64,000 bases of DNA, taken from positions 186,001-250,000 of the forward strand of contig NZ_CP032703.1 in the NCBI RefSeq assembly GCF_007833795.1. The letters run 5' to 3'. The DNA comes from Candidatus Pantoea soli (GTDB lineage: Bacteria; Pseudomonadota; Gammaproteobacteria; Enterobacterales; Enterobacteriaceae). Both the position numbers and the translations under genes were made by a program. The notes under the pieces are model-generated. The model had not been told where the DNA came from, did no database searches, and was given only the letters and a program-made list of their open reading frames with translations. Of this stretch, positions 55,280 through 64,000 are shown piece by piece. Numbering within the stretch: position 1 is the stretch's first letter; every line of letters begins with the position of its first letter.

Positions 55280-55401
55280 TTTGTAAAGGCTGACTTATAC
55301 GTTCGCTTGCATTCAGGTAACGAATCTATGAACGTGTATGAAGATTAATTACGAAGCGTAAAATAATGATGCGCTAAACGTTAACGGAGAAGCGTGCGCC
55401 C

Positions 55402-58104
55402 ATGTTGATACCCTCGAAACTGAGTCGTCCGGTGCGTCCGGACACCACGGTAACCCGGGACCGCCTGCTGCAGAAGCTGAGCGCAGCCGCCAACTACCGG
55501 CTGGTGCTGATCACCAGTCCGGCGGGCTACGGTAAAACCACGCTGGTGTCGCAGTGGGCAGCGGATAAACATGACCTCGGCTGGTACTCATTAGATGAAG
55601 GTGACAATCAGCCGGAGCGCTTTGCCGATTATCTGATTGCCGCGCTGCAGCAGGCCACCAAAGGTGCCTGCAGTCGCAGTGAATCGCTGGCGCAGAAGCG
55701 GCAGTACGTCAACCTGAACGCGTTGTTTGCGCAGCTGTTTATCGAGCTGAACGAGTGGCGCGCCCCGCTCTGGTTGATCATCGATGATTATCATCACATC
55801 ACCAATCCCGCCATTCATGAAGCCATGCGCTTTTTCCTGCGCCATCAGCCCGATAACCTGACGCTGGTGGTGCTGTCGCGCAACCTGCCGCAGCTGGGCA
55901 TTGCCAATCTGCGCGTGCGCGAGCAGCTGCTGGAGCTGGGCAGTCAGCAGCTGGCGTTTACCCATCATGAGGCGAAACAGTTTTTTGATGGTCGCCTGGC
56001 CGCGCCTCTGGCCGCCGATGAGAGCGGGCGTATCTGTGATGACGTGGCGGGATGGGCGACCGCCCTGCAGCTGATTGCGCTCTCCGCACGTCAGGGCGCG
56101 GGGTCGGCGCAGGATTCTGCACGCCGCCTCTCCGGCATCAATGCCAGCCATCTGTCTGATTACCTGGTGGAAGAAGTGCTGGATAACGTTGATGCCGCGA
56201 CGCGCCATTTCCTGCTGAAAAGCGCGCTACTGCAGTCCATGAATGATGCGCTGGTCGCCTGTGTCACCGGCGAAGCCAACGGGCGGATGCGGCTGGAGGA
56301 GATTGAGCGTCAGGGGCTGTTTCTGCAGCGCATGGATGATTCCGGCCAGTGGTTCAGTTATCACCCGCTGTTTGGCTCTTTTCTGCGTCAGCGCTGTGAA
56401 TGGGAGCTGGCTGCTGAGCTGCCAGCTATCCATCGCGCGGCGGCCCAAAGCTGGATGGCGCAGGGCTTTCCTGGCGAAGCCATTCATCATGCGCTGGCTT
56501 CCGGTGACACCGACATGCTGCGCGATGTGCTGCTGGAACATGCCTGGACGCTGTTTAACCGCAGCGAGCTGGCGCTGCTGGAGCAGTCGCTGAATAGCCT
56601 GCCGTGGGCAACGCTGCTGGAGAACCCCGCGCTGGTGCTGCTGCAGGCATGGCTGATGCAGAGCCAGCACCGCTTTTCTGAAGTTAACCGGCTGCTGGCG
56701 CGGTTTGAGCAGGGCTGCAGCTGCGTCATTGATGCGGCGCTGCAGGGGGAATTCAATGCGGTGCGCGCGCAGGTGGCGATCAATCACGGTAACGCGGATG
56801 AGGCGGAACGGCTGGCGCGGCTGGCGCTGGAAACCCTGCCGGAGACGCGTCGCTACAGTCGTATCGTCGCAACGTCGGTCCACGGTGAAGTGATGCACTG
56901 TAAAGGCGAACTCACCAACTCGCTGGCGCTGATGCGTCAGACTGAACAAATGGCGCGGCGGGAAGACGCCTGGCATTACGCGCTGTGGAGTCTGATCCAG
57001 CAGAGCGAGATTTTGTTTGCGCAGGGCTTTCTGCAGGCCGCGTGGGAGATCCAGGAAAAGGCGTTTGTGCTGGTCAGTGAGCAGCATCTGGCACATTTTC
57101 CGCTGCATGAATTTCTGCTGCGTATCCGCGCGCAGTTAATGTGGGCGTGGGGACGGCTGGATGAGGCGGAGCATGCGGCACGTGAAGGCATGAAAGTGCT
57201 GAAGGGCTATCCGCCACAGCAGCAGATTCAGTGCCTGGGGCTATTGATCCAGTGCTCGCTGGCGCGCGGCAATCTGGATAATGCCCGCAGCTACCTCAGC
57301 CGGCTGGAAAACCTGCTCAGCAATGGTGTCCTGCACAGTGACTGGATTGCCAATGCCGATAAAGTGCGGCTGATTTACTGGCAGATGACCGGGGATACGC
57401 AAAGCGCCAGCCACTGGATGCGACAGACGGCGAAACCCGCCTCTGCCAATAACCATTTTCTGCAGGGACAGTGGCGCAACGTTGCGCGCGCGCAAATTCT
57501 GCTGGGCAATGCCGGCGAGGCGGAAGTGATACTGGATGAGCTGAATGACAACGCGCGATCGCTGCGGCTGATGAGCGATCTGAACCGGAACCTGCTGCTG
57601 CTCAATCAGATTTACTGGCAAACCGGGCGTAAAGCGCAGGCGCAGCAGGCGCTGATGGAGGCCCTGACGCTGGCGCGCAGCACCGGTTTCGTCAGCCATT
57701 TCGTGATCGAAGGCGAGATGATGGCGCAGCAGCTGCGGCAGTTGATTCAGCTCAATACGCTGAATGAACTGGATCAGCATCGGGCGCGGCGCATTCTTAG
57801 CGAAATCAATAAATATCACCGCCACAAGTTTGCGCATTTTGACGAGGGGTTTGTCAGCCGCCTGCTGAATCATCCTGACGTACCGGAGCTGATCCGCACC
57901 AGCCCGCTGACGCAGCGGGAATGGCAGGTGCTGGGGCTGATTTATTCGGGCTACAGCAATGAACAAATTGCCGGTGAACTGGACGTGGCGGCAACCACCA
58001 TCAAAACCCACATCCGTAACCTTTATCAGAAGCTGGGCGTATCACATCGTGCGGAAGCGATGCACCAGGCGCAATCTATGCTGAAACTGATGGGCTACGT
58101 CTGA
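55402..58104 (+). CDS. malT: Maltose regulon activator MalT
   Basis: An ATP- and maltotriose-dependent transcription activator of 900 residues (901 in E. coli). Walker A is at 39-47 (SPAGYGKTT), Walker B in [11 protein letters not shown], and the STAND-ATPase NOD module and a superhelical repeat domain (about 440-800) that binds maltotriose follow. The C-terminal LuxR-type helix-turn-helix is [41 protein letters not shown] (core [14 protein letters not shown]). The divergent malPQ and the malE/malK promoters carry MalT-box-like repeats. Its presence beside both mal transport and catabolic operons puts the whole regulon within 17 kb. GGAGAAGC precedes ATG 55402. Confidence 0.96.
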   Translation: MLIPSKLSRPVRPDTTVTRDRLLQKLSAAANYRLVLITSPAGYGKTTLVSQWAADKHDLGWYSLDEGDNQPERFADYLIAALQQATKGACSRSESLAQKRQYVNLNALFAQLFIELNEWRAPLWLIIDDYHHITNPAIHEAMRFFLRHQPDNLTLVVLSRNLPQLGIANLRVREQLLELGSQQLAFTHHEAKQFFDGRLAAPLAADESGRICDDVAGWATALQLIALSARQGAGSAQDSARRLSGINASHLSDYLVEEVLDNVDAATRHFLLKSALLQSMNDALVACVTGEANGRMRLEEIERQGLFLQRMDDSGQWFSYHPLFGSFLRQRCEWELAAELPAIHRAAAQSWMAQGFPGEAIHHALASGDTDMLRDVLLEHAWTLFNRSELALLEQSLNSLPWATLLENPALVLLQAWLMQSQHRFSEVNRLLARFEQGCSCVIDAALQGEFNAVRAQVAINHGNADEAERLARLALETLPETRRYSRIVATSVHGEVMHCKGELTNSLALMRQTEQMARREDAWHYALWSLIQQSEILFAQGFLQAAWEIQEKAFVLVSEQHLAHFPLHEFLLRIRAQLMWAWGRLDEAEHAAREGMKVLKGYPPQQQIQCLGLLIQCSLARGNLDNARSYLSRLENLLSNGVLHSDWIANADKVRLIYWQMTGDTQSASHWMRQTAKPASANNHFLQGQWRNVARAQILLGNAGEAEVILDELNDNARSLRLMSDLNRNLLLLNQIYWQTGRKAQAQQALMEALTLARSTGFVSHFVIEGEMMAQQLRQLIQLNTLNELDQHRARRILSEINKYHRHKFAHFDEGFVSRLLNHPDVPELIRTSPLTQREWQVLGLIYSGYSNEQIAGELDVAATTIKTHIRNLYQKLGVSHRAEAMHQAQSMLKLMGYV

Positions 58105-58190
58105 GCCAGCCATCAGCCCGCGCCCCCTGACAGCGCGGCCAGCCGCGCCCGCCTGCTACACTCACAGCATATCCGTCAGCAGGGGGCGAC

Positions 58191-58649
58191 ATGACAGAGA
58201 CAGCAGCGGCGCTGACCGCAGAACAACCGATAGTGATTTATGACGGCGTCTGCCGCTTGTGCAATGCCTGGGTGCGCTTTCTGCTGGCGCATCGCCTGCC
58301 GCAGCATGTTCACTTTGCGGCGGTGCAAAGCCCGGCGGGCGCCGCACTGCTGCGTCGCATCGGCCAGTCACCGGAAAATGTGCACACCCTTGTGCTGCTG
58401 GAGGGGGACCACCACTGGTTTCGCTCGGCGGCCATTTTCCGCATCCTGCGTCTGTTACCCTGGCCGTGGCGGCTGGCGTCCCTGCTACGCTTTTTGCCGG
58501 CGCCGGTCAGCGATGCGGTTTACAACATCATTGCCCGGCACCGCTACCGCTGGTTCGGTCGCTATGACACGCTGCATCCGTTAGCCGCCGATGTGCCGGG
58601 CCGTTTCCTGCACGCGCCGCTTAGCGTTACGCCATCACCCAAACGCTGA
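58191..58649 (+). CDS. DCC-family (DUF393) thiol-disulfide oxidoreductase-like protein
   Basis: A 152-residue protein of the DUF393/DCC family, named for its D-x-x-C-x-x-C motif (here DGVCRLC, residues 18-24). Later conserved features are [14 protein letters not shown] and [25 protein letters not shown], followed by [20 protein letters not shown]. Such proteins are predicted thioredoxin-fold oxidoreductases, function largely unknown. ATG 58191 follows AGGGGGCGAC. Its last 23 bases overlap the 3' end of convergent amyA (58627-58649), so transcription from each strand runs into the other. Confidence 0.85.
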   Translation: MTETAAALTAEQPIVIYDGVCRLCNAWVRFLLAHRLPQHVHFAAVQSPAGAALLRRIGQSPENVHTLVLLEGDHHWFRSAAIFRILRLLPWPWRLASLLRFLPAPVSDAVYNIIARHRYRWFGRYDTLHPLAADVPGRFLHAPLSVTPSPKR

Positions 58650-60105
58650 CGCTGCCGCCCTTGCAGATAAACACGGCTTCGCCCTGCGCATTGGTGGTGA
58701 TGGTTTCGTCACAATTTTCCAGGAAATCCCGCCACGTTTTCCCGGCATAGTTTTCACCCAGTGCGAGGGTTTTTTCACCGCTGTCGCCGTTTGACATGAT
58801 CACGACACAGCCTGGCTCAGTTTCGGTACCGCTGCGGCTGAAAGCGATGCAGTTCGGGTGATCGAACCAGGTGGTCTGTACGCCGTGCGCAAATCGCTGA
58901 CGCGCGATCATCAGCTGTTCCAGCTTATCGATAACCGGCATCTCCACCCGCTGCATCTCACCATTGCTGCCGGCATCTTCATAGGTCGCACCATACAAAT
59001 CGGGCCAGAATACGCAGGGCACGCCGTTCTCCCGCAGCAGAATCAGGGCGTAAGCCAGCGGCTTAAACCAGGCCTCCACCGGCGCTTCCAGCGACTGCAG
59101 CGGCTGCGTGTCATGGTTGGCAACCAGCGTGACGGCATGGAACGGATCCGCCTCTACCAGCGTGCCGGCAAAGATCTGGCTCAGGTCGTAGCGGCTGCCC
59201 TGGGTTGACGCCAGGTGGAAGTTCAACTGCAGTGGCGCGTCGAACAGCATGGTTTTACCCTCGACCTGATCGAGATACTGCTGCAGTTTCTCCCGCTCAA
59301 ATGACCAGTATTCCGCCACGATAAACAGCGGTTCACTGGCGACCTCCTGCACGTGATCAATCCACTCTTTGTAGAACCATGCCGGAATATGTTTCACCGC
59401 ATCCAGACGAAACCCGTTACAGCCGGTGGTGTCGAGGATCCAGCGCGCCCAGTATTTGATCTCTTCCGTGGCGGCACGATTACGGAAATCGATATTGGCA
59501 CCCATCAAATAATCAAAATTGCCCAGCTCGGTATCGACCTGATCGTTCCAGCCGTCACCGGTATAGTCGTTGACGATTTTAAACACGCCGTCTTCGTCCG
59601 GATTTTCGATGTGATCGACCCCGCTGAAGCAGTGATGATCCCAGATAAAGGCGGAATACTGCCCGGCGCGGGCGGGGAAGGTGAAGCGCGTCCAGGCCTC
59701 GCAGTTGATCACCTCTTCGTGAATCTGGTCGCGATTCTGCTCATCAACCCGGTTCACCAGGATCGCTTCTTTTTCATCTGCGCCCATTTTGTGATTCACC
59801 ACCACATCCAGCAGCACGGCAATCTGCTGTTGCTGTAGCGCGCTTATCGCTGCATGCAGCTGCGCTTTATCACCATATTTGGTGGCAACCGATCCTTTCT
59901 GGTCGAACTCGCCCAGGTCAAACAGATCGTAGGTGTCATAGCCTACCGAGGCCGCGCCGCCAGCGCCTTTATAGGCCGGCGGCAGCCAGATCATCGTGAT
60001 GCCCGCCTCGCCCAGGGCGGCGGCACGTTCGGCGAGCTCTGGCCAGAGCTGACCACCTTCAGGGTAATACCAGTGAAATGCCTGTAACAGGGTTGGTTTT
60101 TTCAT
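58627..60105 (-). CDS. amyA: Cytoplasmic alpha-amylase
   Basis: A GH13 subfamily 5 alpha-amylase of 492 residues (E. coli AmyA has 495), without signal peptide, acting on longer maltodextrins and glycogen. Conserved regions I-IV appear as [19 protein letters not shown] (nucleophile Asp), FIVAEYWSF (acid/base Glu) and [13 protein letters not shown] [13 protein letters not shown]. It complements MalP and MalQ in breaking imported dextrins. ATG 60105 gives the standard [15 protein letters not shown] start; the upstream in-frame codons are rejected. The gene closes the maltose cluster and overlaps the convergent DCC gene by 23 bases. Confidence 0.93.
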   Translation of the reverse strand: MKKPTLLQAFHWYYPEGGQLWPELAERAAALGEAGITMIWLPPAYKGAGGAASVGYDTYDLFDLGEFDQKGSVATKYGDKAQLHAAISALQQQQIAVLLDVVVNHKMGADEKEAILVNRVDEQNRDQIHEEVINCEAWTRFTFPARAGQYSAFIWDHHCFSGVDHIENPDEDGVFKIVNDYTGDGWNDQVDTELGNFDYLMGANIDFRNRAATEEIKYWARWILDTTGCNGFRLDAVKHIPAWFYKEWIDHVQEVASEPLFIVAEYWSFEREKLQQYLDQVEGKTMLFDAPLQLNFHLASTQGSRYDLSQIFAGTLVEADPFHAVTLVANHDTQPLQSLEAPVEAWFKPLAYALILLRENGVPCVFWPDLYGATYEDAGSNGEMQRVEMPVIDKLEQLMIARQRFAHGVQTTWFDHPNCIAFSRSGTETEPGCVVIMSNGDSGEKTLALGENYAGKTWRDFLENCDETITTNAQGEAVFICKGGSVSVWVMA

Positions 60106-60478
60106 TGACGGGCTCCGCTTTTCGACATCGAAAGTATGGAGCGGGATCGCAAAAACGCGCGAAGTTTCCGTTGTCACCGCACCTTTTGCTGTTCACGGCG
60201 GCGCGCATAGTGCAAAAGGCGTGCAAAAAGCGCCGGGTTTTAATCCTTTCTTTTCATGAATTTAACAAGTCTGTATCACCGGTTATGCCGATAGCAGCAA
60301 TCACTGAAGCTTAGGCCGCGCCGGTCGATAACGTCTTTACATCAGCACGTGCCTTAGCGTGTTGATGGTGACTGTTTCACGAGTTCTGATAGCGAACGGA
60401 CCCTGCTTTTAGCCCTCTTTTCTACACCAGCACGCGCACCACGCGCACGCATTACAATAATTGCAGGAGGACATCCCT
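60106..60478. other. Non-coding divergent control region of amyA and the FIST-receptor gene
   Basis: About 373 AT-rich bases with no credible gene. GCCGATAG at 60287-60294 resembles the -10 element of flagellar sigma-28 promoters (GCCGATAA), but no matching -35 element sits at the proper distance. GTTC and GAAC around 60379-60391 form a small dyad. GCAGGAGGAC lies before ATG 60479. Confidence 0.35.
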
Positions 60479-62434
60479 ATGTCTTTTATTAAGACAATGA
60501 TGGCACGCAGCCGTCTGACCGGTGCATCGCATCCCTCAGAAGGCATTTATCACTGTCATCAGCCCCCTGAGTCGCTTTCTGCGCTGGGCCTGTCGTCACG
60601 GGCTTCAGGCATCTTACTCACCTTTGTTCCGCCGGAAGCGGATTTTCACCGCGTTTGTCAGGCGTGGCAGCGTTTCACGTCGGCAGATTTAACGGTTATT
60701 ACACTCTCTTCTAACGGTGCGCTCAGCGCCAGCGGCAAGCAGAGCACCTATTGCGACGGCAACGGGCAGGAGGGCAGCTGGCTCTGGCTGCCGGACAGTC
60801 TGATTGCGGAGCACGAAACCCATGTGGTCGATCTGCATCTCAGCGATACCCACACCGTCACCGAGCGTATCGGTGCCATTCAGCGAGACCTGGCGGCGCT
60901 GAAGCTGCGCATGCCGCTGTCCGCCGATCGCACTTTCGCCATGATTTACTGCGATGGCCTCTCCGCCTCGGAAGGGTTCCTGATGCAGGCCTGGTATAAC
61001 ACCGGGCGTTTTCCCTGTCTGGCCATTGGCGGATCTGCCGGCGGTCGCGTGACCTTTGACGGCACCTGGATTGGCGCGGGCGGTCGCGTCCTGCAGGGCA
61101 AAGCCGTTATTGTGTTCTGCCGCATGGCGCCGGGTAAATCTTTCGCCCCGTTTAAAAGCCAGAACTTTACGCCGCTGGATAAAAGCTGGCTGATCGCTGA
61201 GGCCGATCCGCTGACGCGTACCGTCAGCTCGGTTTTCAACGCTCAGGGGCAGCAGCAGCGCTTTACCCAGGCGCTGGCGGCGCAGCTGGGCTGTGATGAG
61301 CAGCAGGTGCAGCAGCGTCTGCAGGGGCTGACCTTTGCGGTAAAAGTTGGCGATGCGTTTTTCATTCGCTCGGTGGCAAAAATTGAGCAGGGTCGCGTGC
61401 ACTTTTTCTGCGATCTGGAGTTTGGCGACCGCCTTTACCTGATGAAGGAGACGGATTTTAAAGCCGCCACGCTGCGCGACTGGGAAACCTTCACCGGCCG
61501 CTACGGCAAGCCCGCCGCCATCATGATGAACGACTGTATACTGCGCCGTCAGGGGAACCTGAGCCAGTTATCGTCCGCGCATTTCTTTAAAGGGATTCCG
61601 GCAGCGGGGTTCTCCAGCTTTGGTGAAATTCTCGGGGTGCCCATTAACCAGACGCTGTCGGCACTGGTGTTTTTCAATCGCGATGTCAAAGCGATGACCG
61701 ATTTCCCGGTAGAGTATGCCAGCTACGCGGCGCACTATGCGCAGCGCGCGCTGCGCCGCTGGGAGGCGCTGAACAGCATTCAGAGCCGCGTGCTGGCGCG
61801 CGTGGTGAACTATCAGCAGGAACTGACGCCCATTGTGCAGGCGCTGCCGGCGCTGGAAGCCGCCACCCATACGCAGGGCGAGATGCTGAGTATGGCGGAG
61901 AGCAGTATCCGTGCGATCAGCGCTATCGCCACTGAAAGCCAGCAGGCGCAGAGCCATCTGGGGGAAGGGCTGGACGATCTGGAGCGCATCTCCAACGGCA
62001 TCAATGTGATTACGCTTGGCATCAGTAATATCGCTTTTCAGACCAACATCCTGGCGCTGAATGCCGCGGTGGAAGCCGCGCGGGCCGGAGAAGCAGGGCG
62101 CGGCTTTGCCGTCGTCGCGGGTGAAGTGCGGCGTCTGGCCCACTCCTCTAAGGAGCAGGCCGAAGCGACCGCCGGCAACATCAACGATGCGGTCAGCACC
62201 ATTACCCGTATCCGCAGCGTCGCGACCAGCACCGTGCAGACAGCCAACGACATGGCGGAACGCAGCATCCACGCTGCCGATGCCATTGCCGCGATGAGCC
62301 AGCAGACGCGCAATGAGCGGGCCGACATCGCCGCGCAGCTTGAGAGTCTGCGCACGCTGACCGCGGGCATGGACGCCATGCAGGAAGCGGTGGCAGAGCT
62401 GAAAGTGCTGCAGAAGCTTTCAGCGGAACGCTAA
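60479..62434 (+). CDS. Soluble FIST-domain methyl-accepting chemotaxis receptor-like protein
   Basis: A 651-residue cytoplasmic receptor with no signal peptide or membrane helix. Residues about 40-240 form the FIST N domain and about 250-395 the FIST C domain, a sensory module thought to bind small ligands such as amino acids. Residues about 430-650 form the MCP signalling helices. The hairpin tip that contacts CheW and CheA is well kept ([24 protein letters not shown], then [15 protein letters not shown]). The tip is of the short class, and no obvious pentapeptide for CheR/CheB is present at the C-terminus. ATG 60479 after AGGAGGA is chosen. Its partners must be the general chemotaxis proteins encoded elsewhere. 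Confidence 0.85.
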   Translation: MSFIKTMMARSRLTGASHPSEGIYHCHQPPESLSALGLSSRASGILLTFVPPEADFHRVCQAWQRFTSADLTVITLSSNGALSASGKQSTYCDGNGQEGSWLWLPDSLIAEHETHVVDLHLSDTHTVTERIGAIQRDLAALKLRMPLSADRTFAMIYCDGLSASEGFLMQAWYNTGRFPCLAIGGSAGGRVTFDGTWIGAGGRVLQGKAVIVFCRMAPGKSFAPFKSQNFTPLDKSWLIAEADPLTRTVSSVFNAQGQQQRFTQALAAQLGCDEQQVQQRLQGLTFAVKVGDAFFIRSVAKIEQGRVHFFCDLEFGDRLYLMKETDFKAATLRDWETFTGRYGKPAAIMMNDCILRRQGNLSQLSSAHFFKGIPAAGFSSFGEILGVPINQTLSALVFFNRDVKAMTDFPVEYASYAAHYAQRALRRWEALNSIQSRVLARVVNYQQELTPIVQALPALEAATHTQGEMLSMAESSIRAISAIATESQQAQSHLGEGLDDLERISNGINVITLGISNIAFQTNILALNAAVEAARAGEAGRGFAVVAGEVRRLAHSSKEQAEATAGNINDAVSTITRIRSVATSTVQTANDMAERSIHAADAIAAMSQQTRNERADIAAQLESLRTLTAGMDAMQEAVAELKVLQKLSAER

Positions 62435-62459
62435 CCCTGATGTGAATGACATGGCGGCG

Positions 62460-63347
62460 TTAATCGCTGGCTTCGCCGATCAGGCTGAGCAGGTGCAGCA
62501 CCGGTTTCGCCGGATGGTTACGCCGCCAGGCGAAGGCAATATCCGTAAACAGGGTATTGTCTTCGATTTCACAAAACACCAGCTGCGGATGACTGACGCA
62601 GCACAGTGAGGCCGGCACCAGCGCGATGCCACAGCCCGCGCCAGCCATGGCCAGCGACGAGGCGATCTGCGGCGCCTGACGAAAACCGGTATCAGAAAAA
62701 CCTGCCCGCAGACAGGTACTGACAATCAGCTCATACAGACTGGGCGCCACTTCCCGCGGAAACATAATCAGCGTCTCCTCCGCCAGCTGCGACAGCGCTA
62801 TCGTGCGCTGCTGGCTTAACCGATGCCCGGCAGGCAGGGCAATCATCATCCGTTCCGTTGCCACCACTTTCAGATTGAACGCTTTACTGCTTTCACACGG
62901 CAGGCGGATAAAGGCGGCGTCCAGCAGTCCCTCATGCAGATCCTGCATCAGCAGCGCCATATTTTCTTCACGGGTGATCAGTTCCATCGCCGGATAACGC
63001 GTCTGAAAACACTGGATCAGGGTAAAAACCGGCGCGCAGAACGCCACTGAACTGGCAAAACCCAGCGACATCTGGCCGCTGATGCCGCGTGCCACGCCGC
63101 GTGCTTTCTCCAGTGCATGATCGGCAAGCTGCACGATAGCGCGGGCATCCGGCAGAAACGCGCTGCCCGCGTCGGTCAGCTCCACGCCGCGCGTCATACG
63201 CTTCAGTAACGGCGTGCCAATCTCATGCTCCAGACGCTGAATCTGCTGACTCAGCGGCGGCTGTGAAATTCCCAGCATTTCCGCGGCACGCGTGAAGTGC
63301 AGCGTCTCGGCTACGGCAACGAAATAACGCAGATGGCGAAGTTCCAT
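62460..63347 (-). CDS. budR: LysR-family activator of acetoin synthesis (BudR)
   Basis: A 295-residue LysR-type regulator, close to Klebsiella BudR/AlsR. Residues 1-60 contain the helix-turn-helix (MELRHLRYFVAVAETLHFTRAAEMLGISQPPLSQQIQRLE). The effector domain shows GVARGISGQMSLGFASSVAF, AFIRLPCESSKAFNL and LIMFPREVAPSLYELI, shared with BudR. In Klebsiella it activates budABC in response to acetate. It is divergent from budA with 104 bp between the starts, where its binding site should lie. ATG 63347. The assignment rests on both sequence and the adjacent budA. Confidence 0.9.
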   Translation of the reverse strand: MELRHLRYFVAVAETLHFTRAAEMLGISQPPLSQQIQRLEHEIGTPLLKRMTRGVELTDAGSAFLPDARAIVQLADHALEKARGVARGISGQMSLGFASSVAFCAPVFTLIQCFQTRYPAMELITREENMALLMQDLHEGLLDAAFIRLPCESSKAFNLKVVATERMMIALPAGHRLSQQRTIALSQLAEETLIMFPREVAPSLYELIVSTCLRAGFSDTGFRQAPQIASSLAMAGAGCGIALVPASLCCVSHPQLVFCEIEDNTLFTDIAFAWRRNHPAKPVLHLLSLIGEASD

Positions 63348-63451
63348 ATCAAAAACGTCTCAAAGTTTGCAGCTTTCGCTATTGGATTCTGTGAGCCAGG
63401 TAGCTCATCCTGATATTAACACGGCTTAACTATCAGTTTGTGAGGCAGCAA

Positions 63452-64000
63452 ATGTGTGATTTTGTATCTGATTGTTCATGTGAGGATCAGCTAAGGGAAA
63501 CCGTTAGCCTGCTGGCAGAAAACTCAGCAGAAAAGGTTATCTATCAGACCTCGCTGATGAGCGCCTTGCTCAACGGCGTCTACGACGGTTCCACCACGGT
63601 TGCAGACCTGCTGAAAAAAGGCGATTTCGGTCTGGGGACGTTCAATCAGCTGGATGGTGAACTGGTGGCGTTTGACCGGGAAGTGTATCAGCTACGCGCA
63701 GACGGCAGCGCCCGACCCGCCAGCCCGGAGCAGAAAACCCCCTTTGCCGTCATGACCTTTTTCGCGCCGGAGTATGAGCACCGCTTCAGCAGCACAGCGA
63801 CGCGCGAGGAAGTTCATGCCGTCATTGATCGCATCATCCGTTCCGATAATCAGTTCTGCGCATTGCGCATCCGCGGCCAGTTCCGCTCCGTGCAGACGCG
63901 CACCGTGCCATGCCAGTGCCGCCCTTACCGCAGCATGCCGGAGGTGCTGGGTAACCAGCCGGTGTTTGATTTTCAGGCGCGGCAGGGCGAACTGATCGGC
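63452..64000 (+). CDS. budA: Alpha-acetolactate decarboxylase (3' truncated by window edge)
   Basis: The open frame from ATG 63452 runs off the window after 183 codons. It would convert alpha-acetolactate to acetoin in the butanediol pathway. Clear family stretches are [41 protein letters not shown] (core NGVYDGSTT), then [29 protein letters not shown] and [16 protein letters not shown], as in Klebsiella BudA. The catalytic metal-binding histidines lie beyond the edge. It has an unusual cysteine-rich start ([12 protein letters not shown]); Klebsiella BudA also carries a CTCEE-like segment. GTGAGGC precedes the start. The rest of budABC is presumably to the right. Confidence 0.92.
   Translation, partial: MCDFVSDCSCEDQLRETVSLLAENSAEKVIYQTSLMSALLNGVYDGSTTVADLLKKGDFGLGTFNQLDGELVAFDREVYQLRADGSARPASPEQKTPFAVMTFFAPEYEHRFSSTATREEVHAVIDRIIRSDNQFCALRIRGQFRSVQTRTVPCQCRPYRSMPEVLGNQPVFDFQARQGELIG

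Noticed and set aside
55318..55362. TATGAAGATTAA and TTACGAAG sequences upstream of malT, similar to one lox arm
   Set aside because: They lie in the same orientation with an inserted base and no inverted partner.
60287..60294. Sigma-28 promoter for the FIST receptor
   Set aside because: The -10-like GCCGATAG is good, but no TAAA-type -35 lies at the required distance, so it is only mentioned as a hint.

Overview
The window looks like a chromosomal segment of an enterobacterium, most likely Erwiniaceae and probably Pantoea. Several encoded proteins (MalEFGK, LamB, MalM, MalT, MalP, ArnBCADTEF, BluF, DigH) read as close relatives of the E. coli or Salmonella versions. The gene order, the acetoin genes at the right edge, the diaminobutyrate pair and a chromosomal Cre-type recombinase instead fit Pantoea/Erwinia. 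No rRNA, tRNA, CRISPR array or insertion sequence was recognised. Identifications rest on remembered family sequences and motifs; no search was run.

Layout. 1-2750: the end of a secreted-esterase autotransporter, a broken gene remnant, the peptidoglycan hydrolase digH, and a YezG-like small protein. 2775-9185: GABA uptake and transamination (gabP, gabT) with a divergent MocR regulator, then pyridoxal reductase pdxI facing a LysR regulator. 9237-13440: the dat-ddc pair making 1,3-diaminopropane, an orphan prepilin peptidase and a small unknown protein. 13935-21310: the complete arnBCADTEF operon for L-Ara4N modification of lipid A, with a candidate PmrA box upstream. 21863-27403: one 1846-residue autotransporter. 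27694-31146: a three-gene inositol module (transporter, isomerase, dehydrogenase). 31336-38784: a tryptophan-type permease, periplasmic HIU hydrolase, an old-yellow-enzyme oxidoreductase, a periplasmic DUF4432 protein, and a two-subunit PQQ polyol dehydrogenase resembling Gluconobacter SldBA.

38913-42886 is the most unusual part. It holds the blue-light protein BluF, an MlrA/BluR-like MerR regulator and a YmgB/AriR-like small protein, a set that echoes the E. coli bluF-bluR-ycgZ-ymgABC locus. Between bluF and the regulator sits a full-length homologue of phage P1 Cre with every catalytic residue in place. About 160 bp upstream of it lies a 34-bp loxP-like site (13-bp arms, 8-bp asymmetric spacer), and between gene and site a 23-bp inverted repeat. 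A Cre-like pair called Panto/pox has been described from Pantoea as a genome-engineering tool, so the recombinase family may be known. Its native role, its partner site and its placement in a light/biofilm locus appear not to be.

43003-60105 is a consolidated maltose/maltodextrin regulon: malEFG divergent from malK-lamB-malM, then malPQ divergent from the activator malT, then a cytoplasmic alpha-amylase. In E. coli these genes lie at separate loci. The products form one pathway: LamB imports maltodextrins across the outer membrane, MalEFGK2 carries them inward, MalP, MalQ and AmyA degrade them, and MalT switches the genes on. The window closes with a soluble FIST-domain chemoreceptor-like protein and the start of an acetoin operon (budR divergent from budA, which runs off the end).
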